A stretch of DNA of 6,763 bases from DYMC01 sp035406705. GTDB lineage: Bacteria; Verrucomicrobiota; Lentisphaeria; Victivallales; GWF2-50-93. The stretch's first letter is position 1, and each line of letters starts with the position of its first letter. Position numbers and translations under genes: made by a program. Of this stretch, positions 1 through 6,658 are shown piece after piece. The DNA is taken from NCBI GenBank assembly GCA_964426675.1, contig CAYRRM010000077.1, positions 1 through 6,763 of the forward strand. The letters are read 5' to 3'. The notes under the pieces were generated by a model that ran no database searches, was not told the DNA's origin, and worked only from the letters and a program-made list of their open reading frames with translations.

Positions 1-237
1 TATTTTGCAACATCTCTCGCCAGTCCTTTCACAAGACATTCAATGCCCATCTTTGAACACCTTCGGCATAATCTGCCTCTCACGAAAAACTGCCAATTCC
101 CATTTCTCTCTATTCATTGGTAAAATCTCATGCATAAATTTATAGGCTGAACCAATTGATACTTATTAAACACAGACCTGCATAAAACTTTCTTCTTGCA
201 TTTTTTCTAAAAAATAAATCCACCTGACATTTTTTTA
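1..237 (-). other. Downstream flank, no assignable gene
   Basis: This stretch follows the stop codon of the GMD-like gene. On the minus strand it holds a 31-codon frame (135 down to 40) and an overlapping frame whose ATG at 50-48 runs off the left edge, with the residues MGIECLVKGLARDVAK visible. That ATG is preceded by a GAAGGTG-like Shine-Dalgarno sequence at a normal distance. The GIE...LARDVAK stretch faintly recalls the N-terminal region of GT4 glycosyltransferases (GG[IV]E..V..LA..LA), but the preceding strand expected in such proteins is missing in this frame, so I do not call it as a gene. Bases 1-120 look less AT-rich than the genes just upstream in the operon. No GC-rich terminator hairpin is visible after base 238. 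Confidence 0.3.
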
Positions 238-1209
238 TCATTCTTCTTTTCCAGAGTTCGTGATTCTTTCTCGCCAGTAATTCAATAAATCCTGCAATGT
301 TTGTTCCAATGGTATATGCGGTGCCCAACCTGTTTGTTCACAAAATTTTGTATTATCACCAAGAAGTATAGGGACGTCCGAAGGACGCATCCTTTCAATA
401 TCTTGTTCAATTGTAACGTTCACCTTCGTCATTTGAAGCAATAAATCTAAAACCTCCTTCATCCGCCATGCCCTACCTGAACAAATATTATAAATTTCTC
501 CAGGTCTTCCTTTTTCAACACACATAACATATGCCCTAACCATATCACGAACGTCTGTAAAATCTCTTTGGGTTTCTAAATTACCTACGTAAATTACTGG
601 TTTTTGTAAATTCTTTTCGATCATAGCAATTTGTTTTGCAAAATTTGAAGTAGCAAAAACATCTCCTCTACGAGGGCCTGTATGATTAAAAGCCCTAGTC
701 CGAAATATCCTCAACTTATAATTACAAAAGTATTGCCAACCAAGTAGGTCCTGAGCAACTTTACTAACCGCATATGGTGATAAAGGCCTAAGCGCATTAG
801 TTTCTTTAATCGGTAGCTCATGCTCAAATACAAGTCCGTATTCCTCAGATGAACAAGCAACCAATATACCTGCATCAATTCTCAAAGATCTCAAAGCCTC
901 AAAGATATTAAGTGTCCCCAAAATATTTGTCTGAAGCGTCTCGTTTGGCATCGCCCACGATGTCTGCACGAATGACTGCGCCGCCAAGTGAAATATGTAA
1001 TCAGGAACGACTTGCTTGATGACTTTTTCCACAGAAAAATAATCTCGCACATCGCAGGTTATTAATTTTATTCTATGCATAAAATTTGATATATTATCGG
1101 TTTTGCTTCTTAATCTAATCGTGCCATAAATGTCTACGTTCCGCGTTAGCAAATATTCCGCCAGATGGCTTCCTACGAAGCCAGTTATCCCAGTTATCAA
1201 AACACGCAT
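238..1209 (-). CDS. GDP-mannose 4,6-dehydratase / RMD-family sugar nucleotide SDR
   Basis: Extended-SDR enzyme of 323 residues that acts on nucleotide sugars in the cytoplasm, most likely a GDP-hexose. Visible motifs are the Rossmann TGITGFVG at 6-13, an acidic CDVRD around 52-56, the SSEEYG catalytic segment at 120-125 (Ser120 and Glu122 align with the Thr and Glu of GMD), Tyr146-x3-Lys150, NHTGPRRG at 175-182, RDFTDVRD at 215-222 and RMRPSDVP at 273-280. The last two and the NHTGP block are typical of the GMD/RMD branch rather than of UDP-glucose 4-epimerases or dTDP-glucose dehydratases. GMD makes GDP-4-keto-6-deoxymannose; RMD reduces it to GDP-rhamnose. The motifs do not separate these two, because short bacterial GMDs share the same NHTGPRRG pattern. 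The length fits both. The ATG has a near-perfect AAGGAGGT (1214-1221) at ideal spacing. It is the last clear gene of the operon, 13 bases after the membrane protein. Confidence 0.88.
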   Translation of the reverse strand: MRVLITGITGFVGSHLAEYLLTRNVDIYGTIRLRSKTDNISNFMHRIKLITCDVRDYFSVEKVIKQVVPDYIFHLAAQSFVQTSWAMPNETLQTNILGTLNIFEALRSLRIDAGILVACSSEEYGLVFEHELPIKETNALRPLSPYAVSKVAQDLLGWQYFCNYKLRIFRTRAFNHTGPRRGDVFATSNFAKQIAMIEKNLQKPVIYVGNLETQRDFTDVRDMVRAYVMCVEKGRPGEIYNICSGRAWRMKEVLDLLLQMTKVNVTIEQDIERMRPSDVPILLGDNTKFCEQTGWAPHIPLEQTLQDLLNYWRERITNSGKEE

Positions 1210-1222
1210 TTCTACCTCCTTA

Positions 1223-3091
1223 TTAAATTTTTCGCATTACCAAAAAATCACAAATTTGTGAACAAGATGAAAACTCAAGTTTTGTTGGTGGTAATTTATA
1301 GACATCATAAATTTTAAAATTAGTAACAATAAACTGAAAAATCTCATAGAAAAAAGGATCTCTTATTCTTTTATTTATATAGTTTTCATAGTCAGCAAAG
1401 TTTACAACAATAAATTCTAATTGACTTATTGTTTCTATAATTGCATCTGCGACTTTCGCGTCTAAAATGCCTTCTCTCATCTCAATATAATACTGCGGAT
1501 AAATGTTATTTATAAAAGTGCATAAGGTGAATAGTACTCCACCGGACGAATCAATAACATAGTAAGGACACCCTTTTGTTGAATTTTTGATAATCATAAC
1601 CTGTTTTTCGAGTTCCTCGACAAGATTTCTTTCCACTGGTAGTTTTAACCTTCTATTTATCTCTTCCAAATCAGACCATCTGAAATCTTTTTTCATTACC
1701 GGATATTTTACTATCGTATAAAATCCAAACAGTAAAGATGGTAAAATAAGGATGTAAAAAAATAGTTTTAATAGATTAACCAATTTTGGTGGACTAAATC
1801 TCAACGAATAAAAAAATAAAATAAAGTGAATAATTACTTTTGATAATAAATTATGAACCCCTTCTAGCGGAAAAAACATAAATGTCCCACAAATTCCAAT
1901 AGTGCTCGCCAGTAATAGAGTTTTCAAATGAGGTCTGTTATTTTTTTGAAATATTAAGAAGATAATCCAAGCATTCACAAACAAGGGCATTAATAAAAAT
2001 AACACTTCTAATCCCGCCTGATAATTTACAAACATGTTTTCAAAAGTAATAGGCTTATTCATGAAGTGTATATATTTTCTGGCAAAACCTATAATTCCAA
2101 AATCCCATATATATTGAAACTTACGGTGCATTACGAATAGTGAATAAAAATACTGAAAAAACCCGTAAACACTTCCAAACTTTATGAAAGTGCAAACCGG
2201 CAATAAACTAAAAGATAAAAGCAAAAGCATAAAATTTCGCAGGAAACTTTTGGGGTTGACTATCAAAAACCTTTTGAATGTCAGTATCAAAAGAAATGAT
2301 ATCAAAAATAAATAAAAAAATACATAATACAGAAATGCGTCAAAATGTAAGTTATTCAAAGTAAAAAGAGCACCAAAAGATAAGAACAAAGTCAACAAAA
2401 AGTAAACCATAATTTGCCCAACATTCTTTTGCTCCATCAGTTTATTCTGCCAAGTAATAATTGCGGTGTTTATAAATATGAACACAATGAGAGTAAATAG
2501 CAAAGAAAAACCAATATTATGTTTAATAATTGTGACAATTCCTGTAAAAAAACCTAAAAGCACCAATTCTAAATTATTGATTTTCTGAGTATCTAAATTT
2601 CTAATCATTGTGTACAAGCAAAGCAAAATCATTGGTTGGATTATCCAATCTGGTGACCACCAAACACAATTTGTGAAATGAATAATTGAAAATATAGATA
2701 ATAAAAAAGCAAATACTTGTGAATGATATTTACTAACCATGAAAAATACCAGAAAAGGAACAAATATTTGAAAAATATATAAAAATGCGAACATGTTTTT
2801 GACTGTTTTTAAAATAAAACCTATAAAAAAAATACCAGGGGGATATATAAAAGCCATATTCGACGGAGAAAAAACAAGGTCCTTTATCACGCTTGAATTA
2901 ATAGATTTGTTAAAAAGTAAATTTTCAACGATATAGATACAGTTTAGAGGGTATACTATGTGGGTGAATTCATATATAGCATTGATTGTACGATAATGAA
3001 AGAAATAATAGAAACACCCAATGAAAAAAAGAAAAATCATAATAGCTTTGATAGAATAAGATTTTAATCCAGATTCAAGTACTTTTATCAT
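1223..3091 (-). CDS. Polytopic membrane protein, probable GT-C glycosyltransferase
   Basis: Integral membrane protein of 622 residues. Residues 15-465 are almost entirely hydrophobic segments (about 16-33, 85-118, 125-140, 150-162, 175-210, 227-245, 252-272, 286-304, 360-381, 390-408, 417-430, 438-461), followed by a soluble C-terminal domain at about 470-622. The plan resembles GT-C enzymes such as GT39/GT83 relatives, which transfer sugars from polyprenyl-phosphate donors on the outer face of the membrane. Supporting details are a long loop after the first segment, YPPG at 83-86 before a membrane segment, a KHNIG motif at 190-194 and FPLEGVHN at 407-414. I see no clear DE/DD catalytic pair in the first loop; Glu41 and Asp71 are possible acidic residues. 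O-antigen polymerase is a less likely alternative because of the C-terminal soluble domain. The coding DNA is strongly AT-rich (about 23% GC in bases 1741-1800). The ATG has AAAAGGT eight bases upstream. Confidence 0.7.
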   Translation of the reverse strand: MIKVLESGLKSYSIKAIMIFLFFIGCFYYFFHYRTINAIYEFTHIVYPLNCIYIVENLLFNKSINSSVIKDLVFSPSNMAFIYPPGIFFIGFILKTVKNMFAFLYIFQIFVPFLVFFMVSKYHSQVFAFLLSIFSIIHFTNCVWWSPDWIIQPMILLCLYTMIRNLDTQKINNLELVLLGFFTGIVTIIKHNIGFSLLFTLIVFIFINTAIITWQNKLMEQKNVGQIMVYFLLTLFLSFGALFTLNNLHFDAFLYYVFFYLFLISFLLILTFKRFLIVNPKSFLRNFMLLLLSFSLLPVCTFIKFGSVYGFFQYFYSLFVMHRKFQYIWDFGIIGFARKYIHFMNKPITFENMFVNYQAGLEVLFLLMPLFVNAWIIFLIFQKNNRPHLKTLLLASTIGICGTFMFFPLEGVHNLLSKVIIHFILFFYSLRFSPPKLVNLLKLFFYILILPSLLFGFYTIVKYPVMKKDFRWSDLEEINRRLKLPVERNLVEELEKQVMIIKNSTKGCPYYVIDSSGGVLFTLCTFINNIYPQYYIEMREGILDAKVADAIIETISQLEFIVVNFADYENYINKRIRDPFFYEIFQFIVTNFKIYDVYKLPPTKLEFSSCSQICDFLVMRKI

Positions 3092-3116
3092 ACATCATTA
3101 CCTTTTTATTTAATCA

Positions 3117-3794
3117 TTATTTCTTCAAAACAAGAACCACATGTGTAAAAATGTCCATAATTCCAAAATAATATACTGCTAAATTTAAATGGGCTTTTTC
3201 AACAAGTTTTTTAGCATGATGTTTCGATTTGAGTCTTGTAATTTCTTGCGGAAAAAGAAAAAGTTTCTTATGAAAAACTTTCACAGTAAAGAAAAAAAGT
3301 ACTTTAAAAAAGATAACACTTAAACCATATTCCGGTGGCCAAAATAAAATGATTTTTCCATCTTTTTTAAGAACGCGTTTGAATTCACCAAGAATATGTA
3401 TTATTTGATCCTCAGTAAAATGTTCCATTACACCTAAATTATAAATACAGTCGAACACTTCTTCATCAAAAGGCAAATCCAAAATATTTCCTGATACAGT
3501 TCTATAAACCCTTTTATTGTTTTTGTTGTAAATTCTTAAGGCAGTTGGAGATATGTCCAAAGCTACAACTTTAAATTCCCTAACTATTTCTTTGTCTACT
3601 TCTCCACTTCCGCACCCCGCATGAAGCAAAAAAGCATCTTTTGTGTTGAACTTTTTTATAAAAAAATTCAAACATTCTCTGATTATGTATTTCCTATAGA
3701 AAGAGGCGGCAATATTGTAATATTTGTTTGTATCGAAAAGTTTACTTTCCCAGTATTCTTCCCACGTTAGTGAATTTTTACACATTTTTTTCAT
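3117..3794 (-). CDS. Class I SAM-dependent methyltransferase
   Basis: Methyltransferase of 225 residues (Methyltransf_11-like fold). SAM motif I is HAGCGSGEVD at 58-67, the acidic residue ending strand 2 is Asp80 in VVALDIS, GNILDLPF at 102-109 is the adenine-contacting segment, and FDCIYNLGVMEHF at 114-126 is motif II/III. It continues with a typical FKRVLKKDGKIILFWPP strand. The N-terminal EEYWESKLF segment is often seen in glycan-cluster methyltransferases. The C-terminal part is unusually hydrophobic and basic (158-176 rich in Phe, Val and Lys; 207-222), which could let it sit on the membrane. The substrate cannot be read from sequence: O-methylation of a sugar or of a lipid-linked glycan is inferred from the neighbours. 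The ribosome binding site is weak (GAAAAG two bases before ATG); Met4 is an alternative start. It lies 25 bases before the membrane protein gene and 48 after the family 2 glycosyltransferase. Confidence 0.82.
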   Translation of the reverse strand: MKKMCKNSLTWEEYWESKLFDTNKYYNIAASFYRKYIIRECLNFFIKKFNTKDAFLLHAGCGSGEVDKEIVREFKVVALDISPTALRIYNKNNKRVYRTVSGNILDLPFDEEVFDCIYNLGVMEHFTEDQIIHILGEFKRVLKKDGKIILFWPPEYGLSVIFFKVLFFFTVKVFHKKLFLFPQEITRLKSKHHAKKLVEKAHLNLAVYYFGIMDIFTHVVLVLKK

Positions 3795-3842
3795 ATCTTT
3801 TCAGCAAAATATGAAATTGTTTTGTACTGTTTCATTACATGA

Positions 3843-4583
3843 TTATTTTTGTCTATTAATGATGTACCTTTTGGACAAAAAGCGTATCTTAATTAACATA
3901 TAAATACTATAAAAGATATCAGAAATCCTCATTTTTGAATGTCCGTATGTCCTTTTGGGTAAATAAATTGGAATTTCCTTAATTTTTATACCATTAAGAT
4001 ATAAACCATATAAGCTTTCTATAAAAAAAGAATAAGATGTCGATTTAATTATGTCAAAAATAGCAGGTGGTATGTTACGTAGTTTGTATAATCTAAAAGC
4101 TCCTGTTGCGTCGTAGGGAATGTTTAGAAAGATTCTTGTTGCTAAATGTCCTAAAAAGGTCAGAAATTTTCGCAATATAGACCACTCTGATAAACTATCT
4201 TTCATAGTAAATCGTGAACCTACTACTAAATCAAACCCAACCGAATTTTGCAAGAAGTCCAGTATATATTTCGGTTCATGTGTAAAATCGCAATCCATTG
4301 TAATTAAAATATCATATCCCTTTGTATATGCGTACTTGATGCCTAATAAATGAGCACTACCAACCCCCTGTCTTCTTTCACGGTGGATAATAAAAACATT
4401 CTCATCCTGCTGTCCAAAAGACTCTAATATCTCTCCTGTACCGTCCGGAGAATTATCATCAATAAAAAGCATTGCCGCATTCAAATTCAAGTTTATAATT
4501 GTCCTGTACATCTTTGAAACGTTTTCCGATTCATTATAAGTTGGAATAAGAATCAAAATCTTTTTTCTTTCAATATCTATCAA
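3843..4583 (-). CDS. Family 2 glycosyltransferase, DPM1-like (polyprenyl-phosphate hexose synthase)
   Basis: GT-A fold glycosyltransferase of 246 residues, close in pattern to dolichyl/polyprenyl-phosphate mannosyltransferases, which move a hexose from GDP-mannose (or a UDP-hexose) to polyprenyl phosphate at the cytoplasmic face. Motifs: PTYNE at 14-18, DDNSPDGT at 42-49, RRQGVGSAHLLG at 70-81, the metal-binding MDCDFTHEP at 96-104 (DxD = Asp97-Cys98-Asp99), VVGSRF at 120-125, GAFRLYK at 161-167, a SFFIES segment at 185-190 and RTYGHSKM at 211-218. There is no pair of C-terminal membrane segments as in GtrB/ArnC; length and ending fit the short DPM1 type. The start must be TTG: an in-frame TAG lies two codons upstream, no in-frame ATG occurs before Met25 (already past the PTYNE motif), and AAGGAG sits seven bases upstream. 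It may supply donor to the membrane protein encoded two genes downstream. Confidence 0.87.
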   Translation of the reverse strand: MIDIERKKILILIPTYNESENVSKMYRTIINLNLNAAMLFIDDNSPDGTGEILESFGQQDENVFIIHRERRQGVGSAHLLGIKYAYTKGYDILITMDCDFTHEPKYILDFLQNSVGFDLVVGSRFTMKDSLSEWSILRKFLTFLGHLATRIFLNIPYDATGAFRLYKLRNIPPAIFDIIKSTSYSFFIESLYGLYLNGIKIKEIPIYLPKRTYGHSKMRISDIFYSIYMLIKIRFLSKRYIINRQK

Positions 4584-4590
4584 TATCTAT
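4571..4590. repeat. Perfect 10-base tandem duplication at the glycosyltransferase start
   Basis: The unit CAATATCTAT (plus strand) occurs twice back to back; on the coding strand this reads ATAGATATTG twice. The first coding-strand copy supplies both the spacer after the Shine-Dalgarno sequence and the TTG start codon; the second supplies codons 2 to 4 and the first base of codon 5. Because the unit is not a multiple of three, loss of one copy would leave the TTG out of frame, with only ATT in frame at that place. Confidence 0.9.
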
Positions 4591-4596
4591 CTCCTT
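4591..4596 (-). promoter_or_regulatory. Ribosome binding site for the TTG-started glycosyltransferase
   Basis: AAGGAG on the minus strand ends seven bases before the TTG at 4583-4581. It decides the start, since the reading frame upstream is closed by TAG and no ATG is available before the first conserved motif. Confidence 0.75.
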
Positions 4597-4609
4597 TTAC
4601 CAAATCGTA

Positions 4610-4635
4610 AAAAAATAATGCTACCATAATTTTTT
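4610..4635. other. AT-rich inverted repeat between two genes
   Basis: The arms 4610-4620 and 4625-4635 are complementary at 10 of 11 positions around a four-base loop, with an A tract on one side and a T tract on the other. On the minus-strand transcript the hairpin would end in seven U residues, as in an intrinsic terminator. The stem has only one G-C pair, so it would be a weak terminator at best. It begins two bases after the C-methyltransferase stop codon, within the 54-base gap before the glycosyltransferase, and could cause partial attenuation or simply stabilise RNA ends. Confidence 0.35.
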
Positions 4636-4637
4636 CA

Positions 4638-5873
4638 TCACACAACTAAAAGATCAGGCAAAGGAAAAATAAGATGCCCCCCCTTTCTAAGAAAGTTTTC
4701 TTCCCTGTGTAAAAATTCATCTTTAAAATGCCATGGTAAAACAAGGAAATAATCTGGATTACCCCGTCTAGCTTCGTTTTCTGAAATAATTGGTATTCCC
4801 GTACCGGGAGTTCGTCTACCAAACTTTTTAGGGTTCCGGTCAGCCGCAGCAATAATCAGATTTTTTCCTATGCCGCAAAACTGCAAGATTGTGTTACCTT
4901 TCGTAGAAGCACCATAAACATAAATTCTTTTACCTCGAGTCTTTTCTTGTTCCAAAAAACCAACTAATTTTCTTTTAACTTCGAAGGATTTTCTTTTAAA
5001 TTCCTCATAAGGTGCTAAAGTATCAAGCCGCAAAGATTTTTCGTAAGCGATAAATCCATTCAACTTCTCTTCTTTTGGCGAATAATAACCATTCTTGTGG
5101 GATACCCACACACAAAAACTCCCACCATTAATCTCGTTCAATTCAACATCGAGAATTTGTAAATCATTCTCGTTCATGAGGAATTTCAATTGTTTTAGAG
5201 AGTAATATTCAAGATGTTCGTGACAAATTGTATCGAATGCAACCCTATTTAACATCATAGGTAAATAGCTTTGTTCTAGTATCCATATTCCTTCCTCGTG
5301 AAGTGTTTTTTTTATATCTCCCACAAATTGCATTGGATCTTCTAAGTCATAGAACATAGCGATAGATGTAATCACTTTTGCTTTTTCACCTTGTGTAGCG
5401 TTGAAATAAATATTCGCTGTAAAATAACTTGATACAGATTCAATATCATCTTGGTAGAATTGACTAAAATAGCCTGCCAGAGGATCTATTCCAATTTTTT
5501 TAATCCCTGAAGGTGGGTAAAAACCAAGAAGTGTACCATCGTTACTACCTATATCTAAAACAATATCTCCTTCTTGCAAGGACACGGTCGCACAGACTTT
5601 TTCCACGATCGACTTCAAATGATTTTTCATTGTATTGTTTATTCCTGAACGATAACCATAGCCGGGTGTGTATAATTCATCAGGTAAAACACTGTGTCTT
5701 AATTGAACTAGGTCGCAGTCGCAACATTTTACCAACTGTAAGGGCACAATAGGAGGATCTGGTTCGTTTTTAGCAGGAAAATATCCGCAAAGACAAAATT
5801 CACCCAAATCAAAAACTAATTCTAGACTTTTGCTTTTACAAATCCGACATCTTTCAATTTCTTTGAATATCAT
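4638..5873 (-). CDS. NDP-sugar C-methyltransferase (TylC3/TcaB9 type)
   Basis: SAM-dependent C-methyltransferase of 411 residues with all three parts of the family. An N-terminal zinc-binding domain carries Cys9-x2-Cys12 and Cys50-x2-Cys53. The SAM domain has VLDIGSNDG at about 105-113. The active-site segment CHEHLEYYS at 217-225 contains the His-Glu-His group that in TcaB9-type enzymes includes the general acid/base. NGGSFCVW at about 249-256 and the C-terminal YGASTKGNT at about 320-328 belong to the Methyltransf_14 domain. The known reaction of the family is methyl transfer to C3 of an NDP-4-keto-deoxysugar through an enediolate, giving branched sugars. A longer frame from 5897 is open, but its ATG overlaps the upstream stop codon and has no properly spaced ribosome binding site; the ATG at 5873 has GGAGG six bases upstream and gives a normal N-terminus just before CRIC. 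Translational coupling to the upstream SDR gene is likely. Which sugar is methylated is unknown. Confidence 0.9.
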   Translation of the reverse strand: MIFKEIERCRICKSKSLELVFDLGEFCLCGYFPAKNEPDPPIVPLQLVKCCDCDLVQLRHSVLPDELYTPGYGYRSGINNTMKNHLKSIVEKVCATVSLQEGDIVLDIGSNDGTLLGFYPPSGIKKIGIDPLAGYFSQFYQDDIESVSSYFTANIYFNATQGEKAKVITSIAMFYDLEDPMQFVGDIKKTLHEEGIWILEQSYLPMMLNRVAFDTICHEHLEYYSLKQLKFLMNENDLQILDVELNEINGGSFCVWVSHKNGYYSPKEEKLNGFIAYEKSLRLDTLAPYEEFKRKSFEVKRKLVGFLEQEKTRGKRIYVYGASTKGNTILQFCGIGKNLIIAAADRNPKKFGRRTPGTGIPIISENEARRGNPDYFLVLPWHFKDEFLHREENFLRKGGHLIFPLPDLLVV

Positions 5874-5879
5874 ATACCA

Positions 5880-5884
5880 CCTCC
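5880..5884 (-). promoter_or_regulatory. Ribosome binding site fixing the C-methyltransferase start
   Basis: GGAGG on the minus strand lies six bases before the ATG at 5873-5871, inside what would be codons 5 to 6 of the longer open frame from 5897. It supports the shorter 411-residue product. Confidence 0.75.
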
Positions 5885-5893
5885 AAGTAAAAA

Positions 5894-6658
5894 TCATTCT
5901 CCGCCAGATACTGGAATTATCTGGCCAGTAATGAAAGATCCTGCATCCGATGAAAGAAATAAGATCATCATTGCAATATCATAAGTTGTGCCTGCTCTTT
6001 TCAGTGGAATAAGTGAAATTCTTTGTTTCATCTGATTTTCTGTTCTAAATTTATTGTGAAGTTCTGTGGCGATAACTCCGGGTCTTACGCAATTAACCAG
6101 AATGTTGTAAGGCGCGCCGACCCGAGAAAAAAAAATGGTAAGATTTTCAACCGCTGCCTTTGCAGCTCCATAGTGTGCTGTTAGAGGTGAGCCACCATAT
6201 TTGGCGGCAACCGAACTGATATTGATAATTCTTCCAAATTTTTTAACTTTCATTCTTAAAAATGCCTCTCTCATGAGAAAGAACACTGAACCAAGATTAA
6301 GGTCTAACACATTATGCCATGCCTTTGTATCCAGGGTCTCAAAATTAGCAGGTTTACTGAAACCACCTGCACAGTTAACGAGAATATCAATTCCTCCTGC
6401 TTCCTCACAGAATTTATCAATGAGAACCGATGTCTGCCTGAAATTTAATAGATCTGCCTTAACTAAAATGGCTTTCCCATTTGCTGCTTCAATCTTCTTT
6501 AGAATTTTTACAGCAGCATGTCTGTTTTTATAATAATGAATCCCTGTGATTGCTCCGGCTCTGCCAAAAAGTTCTGCTGTGATTGAACCAATTGCGCCGC
6601 TTGCTCCGGTGATAAGTACCCTTTTCCCTTTTAATCCTGTCAGTGAAATTTCATTCAT
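5894..6658 (-). CDS. Classical short-chain dehydrogenase/reductase (FabG-like)
   Basis: NAD(P)-dependent oxidoreductase of 254 residues, complete and of normal length for classical SDRs. It shows the cofactor motif TGASGAIG at 17-24, NCAGG at 95-99, Asn121, the catalytic Ser149, Tyr163 and Lys167 (YGAAK), VRPGVIATEL at 191-200 and the usual C-terminal GQIIPVSGG ending. The family reduces ketones or oxidises alcohols on many substrates: 3-oxoacyl-ACP, sugars, small alcohols. Sequence alone does not choose among them. Lying immediately before a sugar C-methyltransferase, it may reduce a keto sugar, but a FabG-like role in making an acyl substituent is also possible. The start overlaps the stop of the upstream frame by eight bases; an AGAGG lies 12 bases upstream, somewhat far, so coupling may help initiation. 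Its DNA is less AT-rich than that of the downstream membrane protein (about 42% GC in 6301-6360). Confidence 0.87.
   Translation of the reverse strand: MNEISLTGLKGKRVLITGASGAIGSITAELFGRAGAITGIHYYKNRHAAVKILKKIEAANGKAILVKADLLNFRQTSVLIDKFCEEAGGIDILVNCAGGFSKPANFETLDTKAWHNVLDLNLGSVFFLMREAFLRMKVKKFGRIINISSVAAKYGGSPLTAHYGAAKAAVENLTIFFSRVGAPYNILVNCVRPGVIATELHNKFRTENQMKQRISLIPLKRAGTTYDIAMMILFLSSDAGSFITGQIIPVSGGE

Noticed and set aside
195..240. Possible terminator after the GMD-like gene
   Set aside because: There are A and T tracts that can pair, but the stem would be A-T only with a long loop; no GC-rich stem is present.
140..328. Minus-strand 62-codon frame overlapping the end of the GMD-like gene
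   Set aside because: Much of it overlaps the conserved C-terminus of the GMD-like protein in another frame, and the rest shows no domain or good ribosome binding site.
3795..3842. Six-base inverted repeat (ATGAAA...TTTCAT) in the gap before the small methyltransferase
   Set aside because: A short stem with a loop of about 13 bases is expected by chance in DNA this AT-rich.
4120..4353. Plus-strand 77-codon open frame
   Set aside because: It lies inside the family 2 glycosyltransferase gene, on the opposite strand. The minus-strand product has all the conserved motifs there, while this translation has no recognisable features.
4646..4852. Minus-strand 68-codon frame inside the C-methyltransferase gene
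   Set aside because: Out-of-frame shadow of the C-terminal domain of the methyltransferase, which is intact in its own frame.
5513..5752. Plus-strand 79-codon open frame
   Set aside because: It is antisense to the zinc-binding and SAM-binding parts of the C-methyltransferase, and its translation has no domain-like character.
5874..5897. Eight extra N-terminal residues on the C-methyltransferase
   Set aside because: The ATG at 5897 lacks a correctly spaced ribosome binding site, and the extension would place the good GGAGG inside coding sequence; family members start close to the first Cys-x2-Cys.
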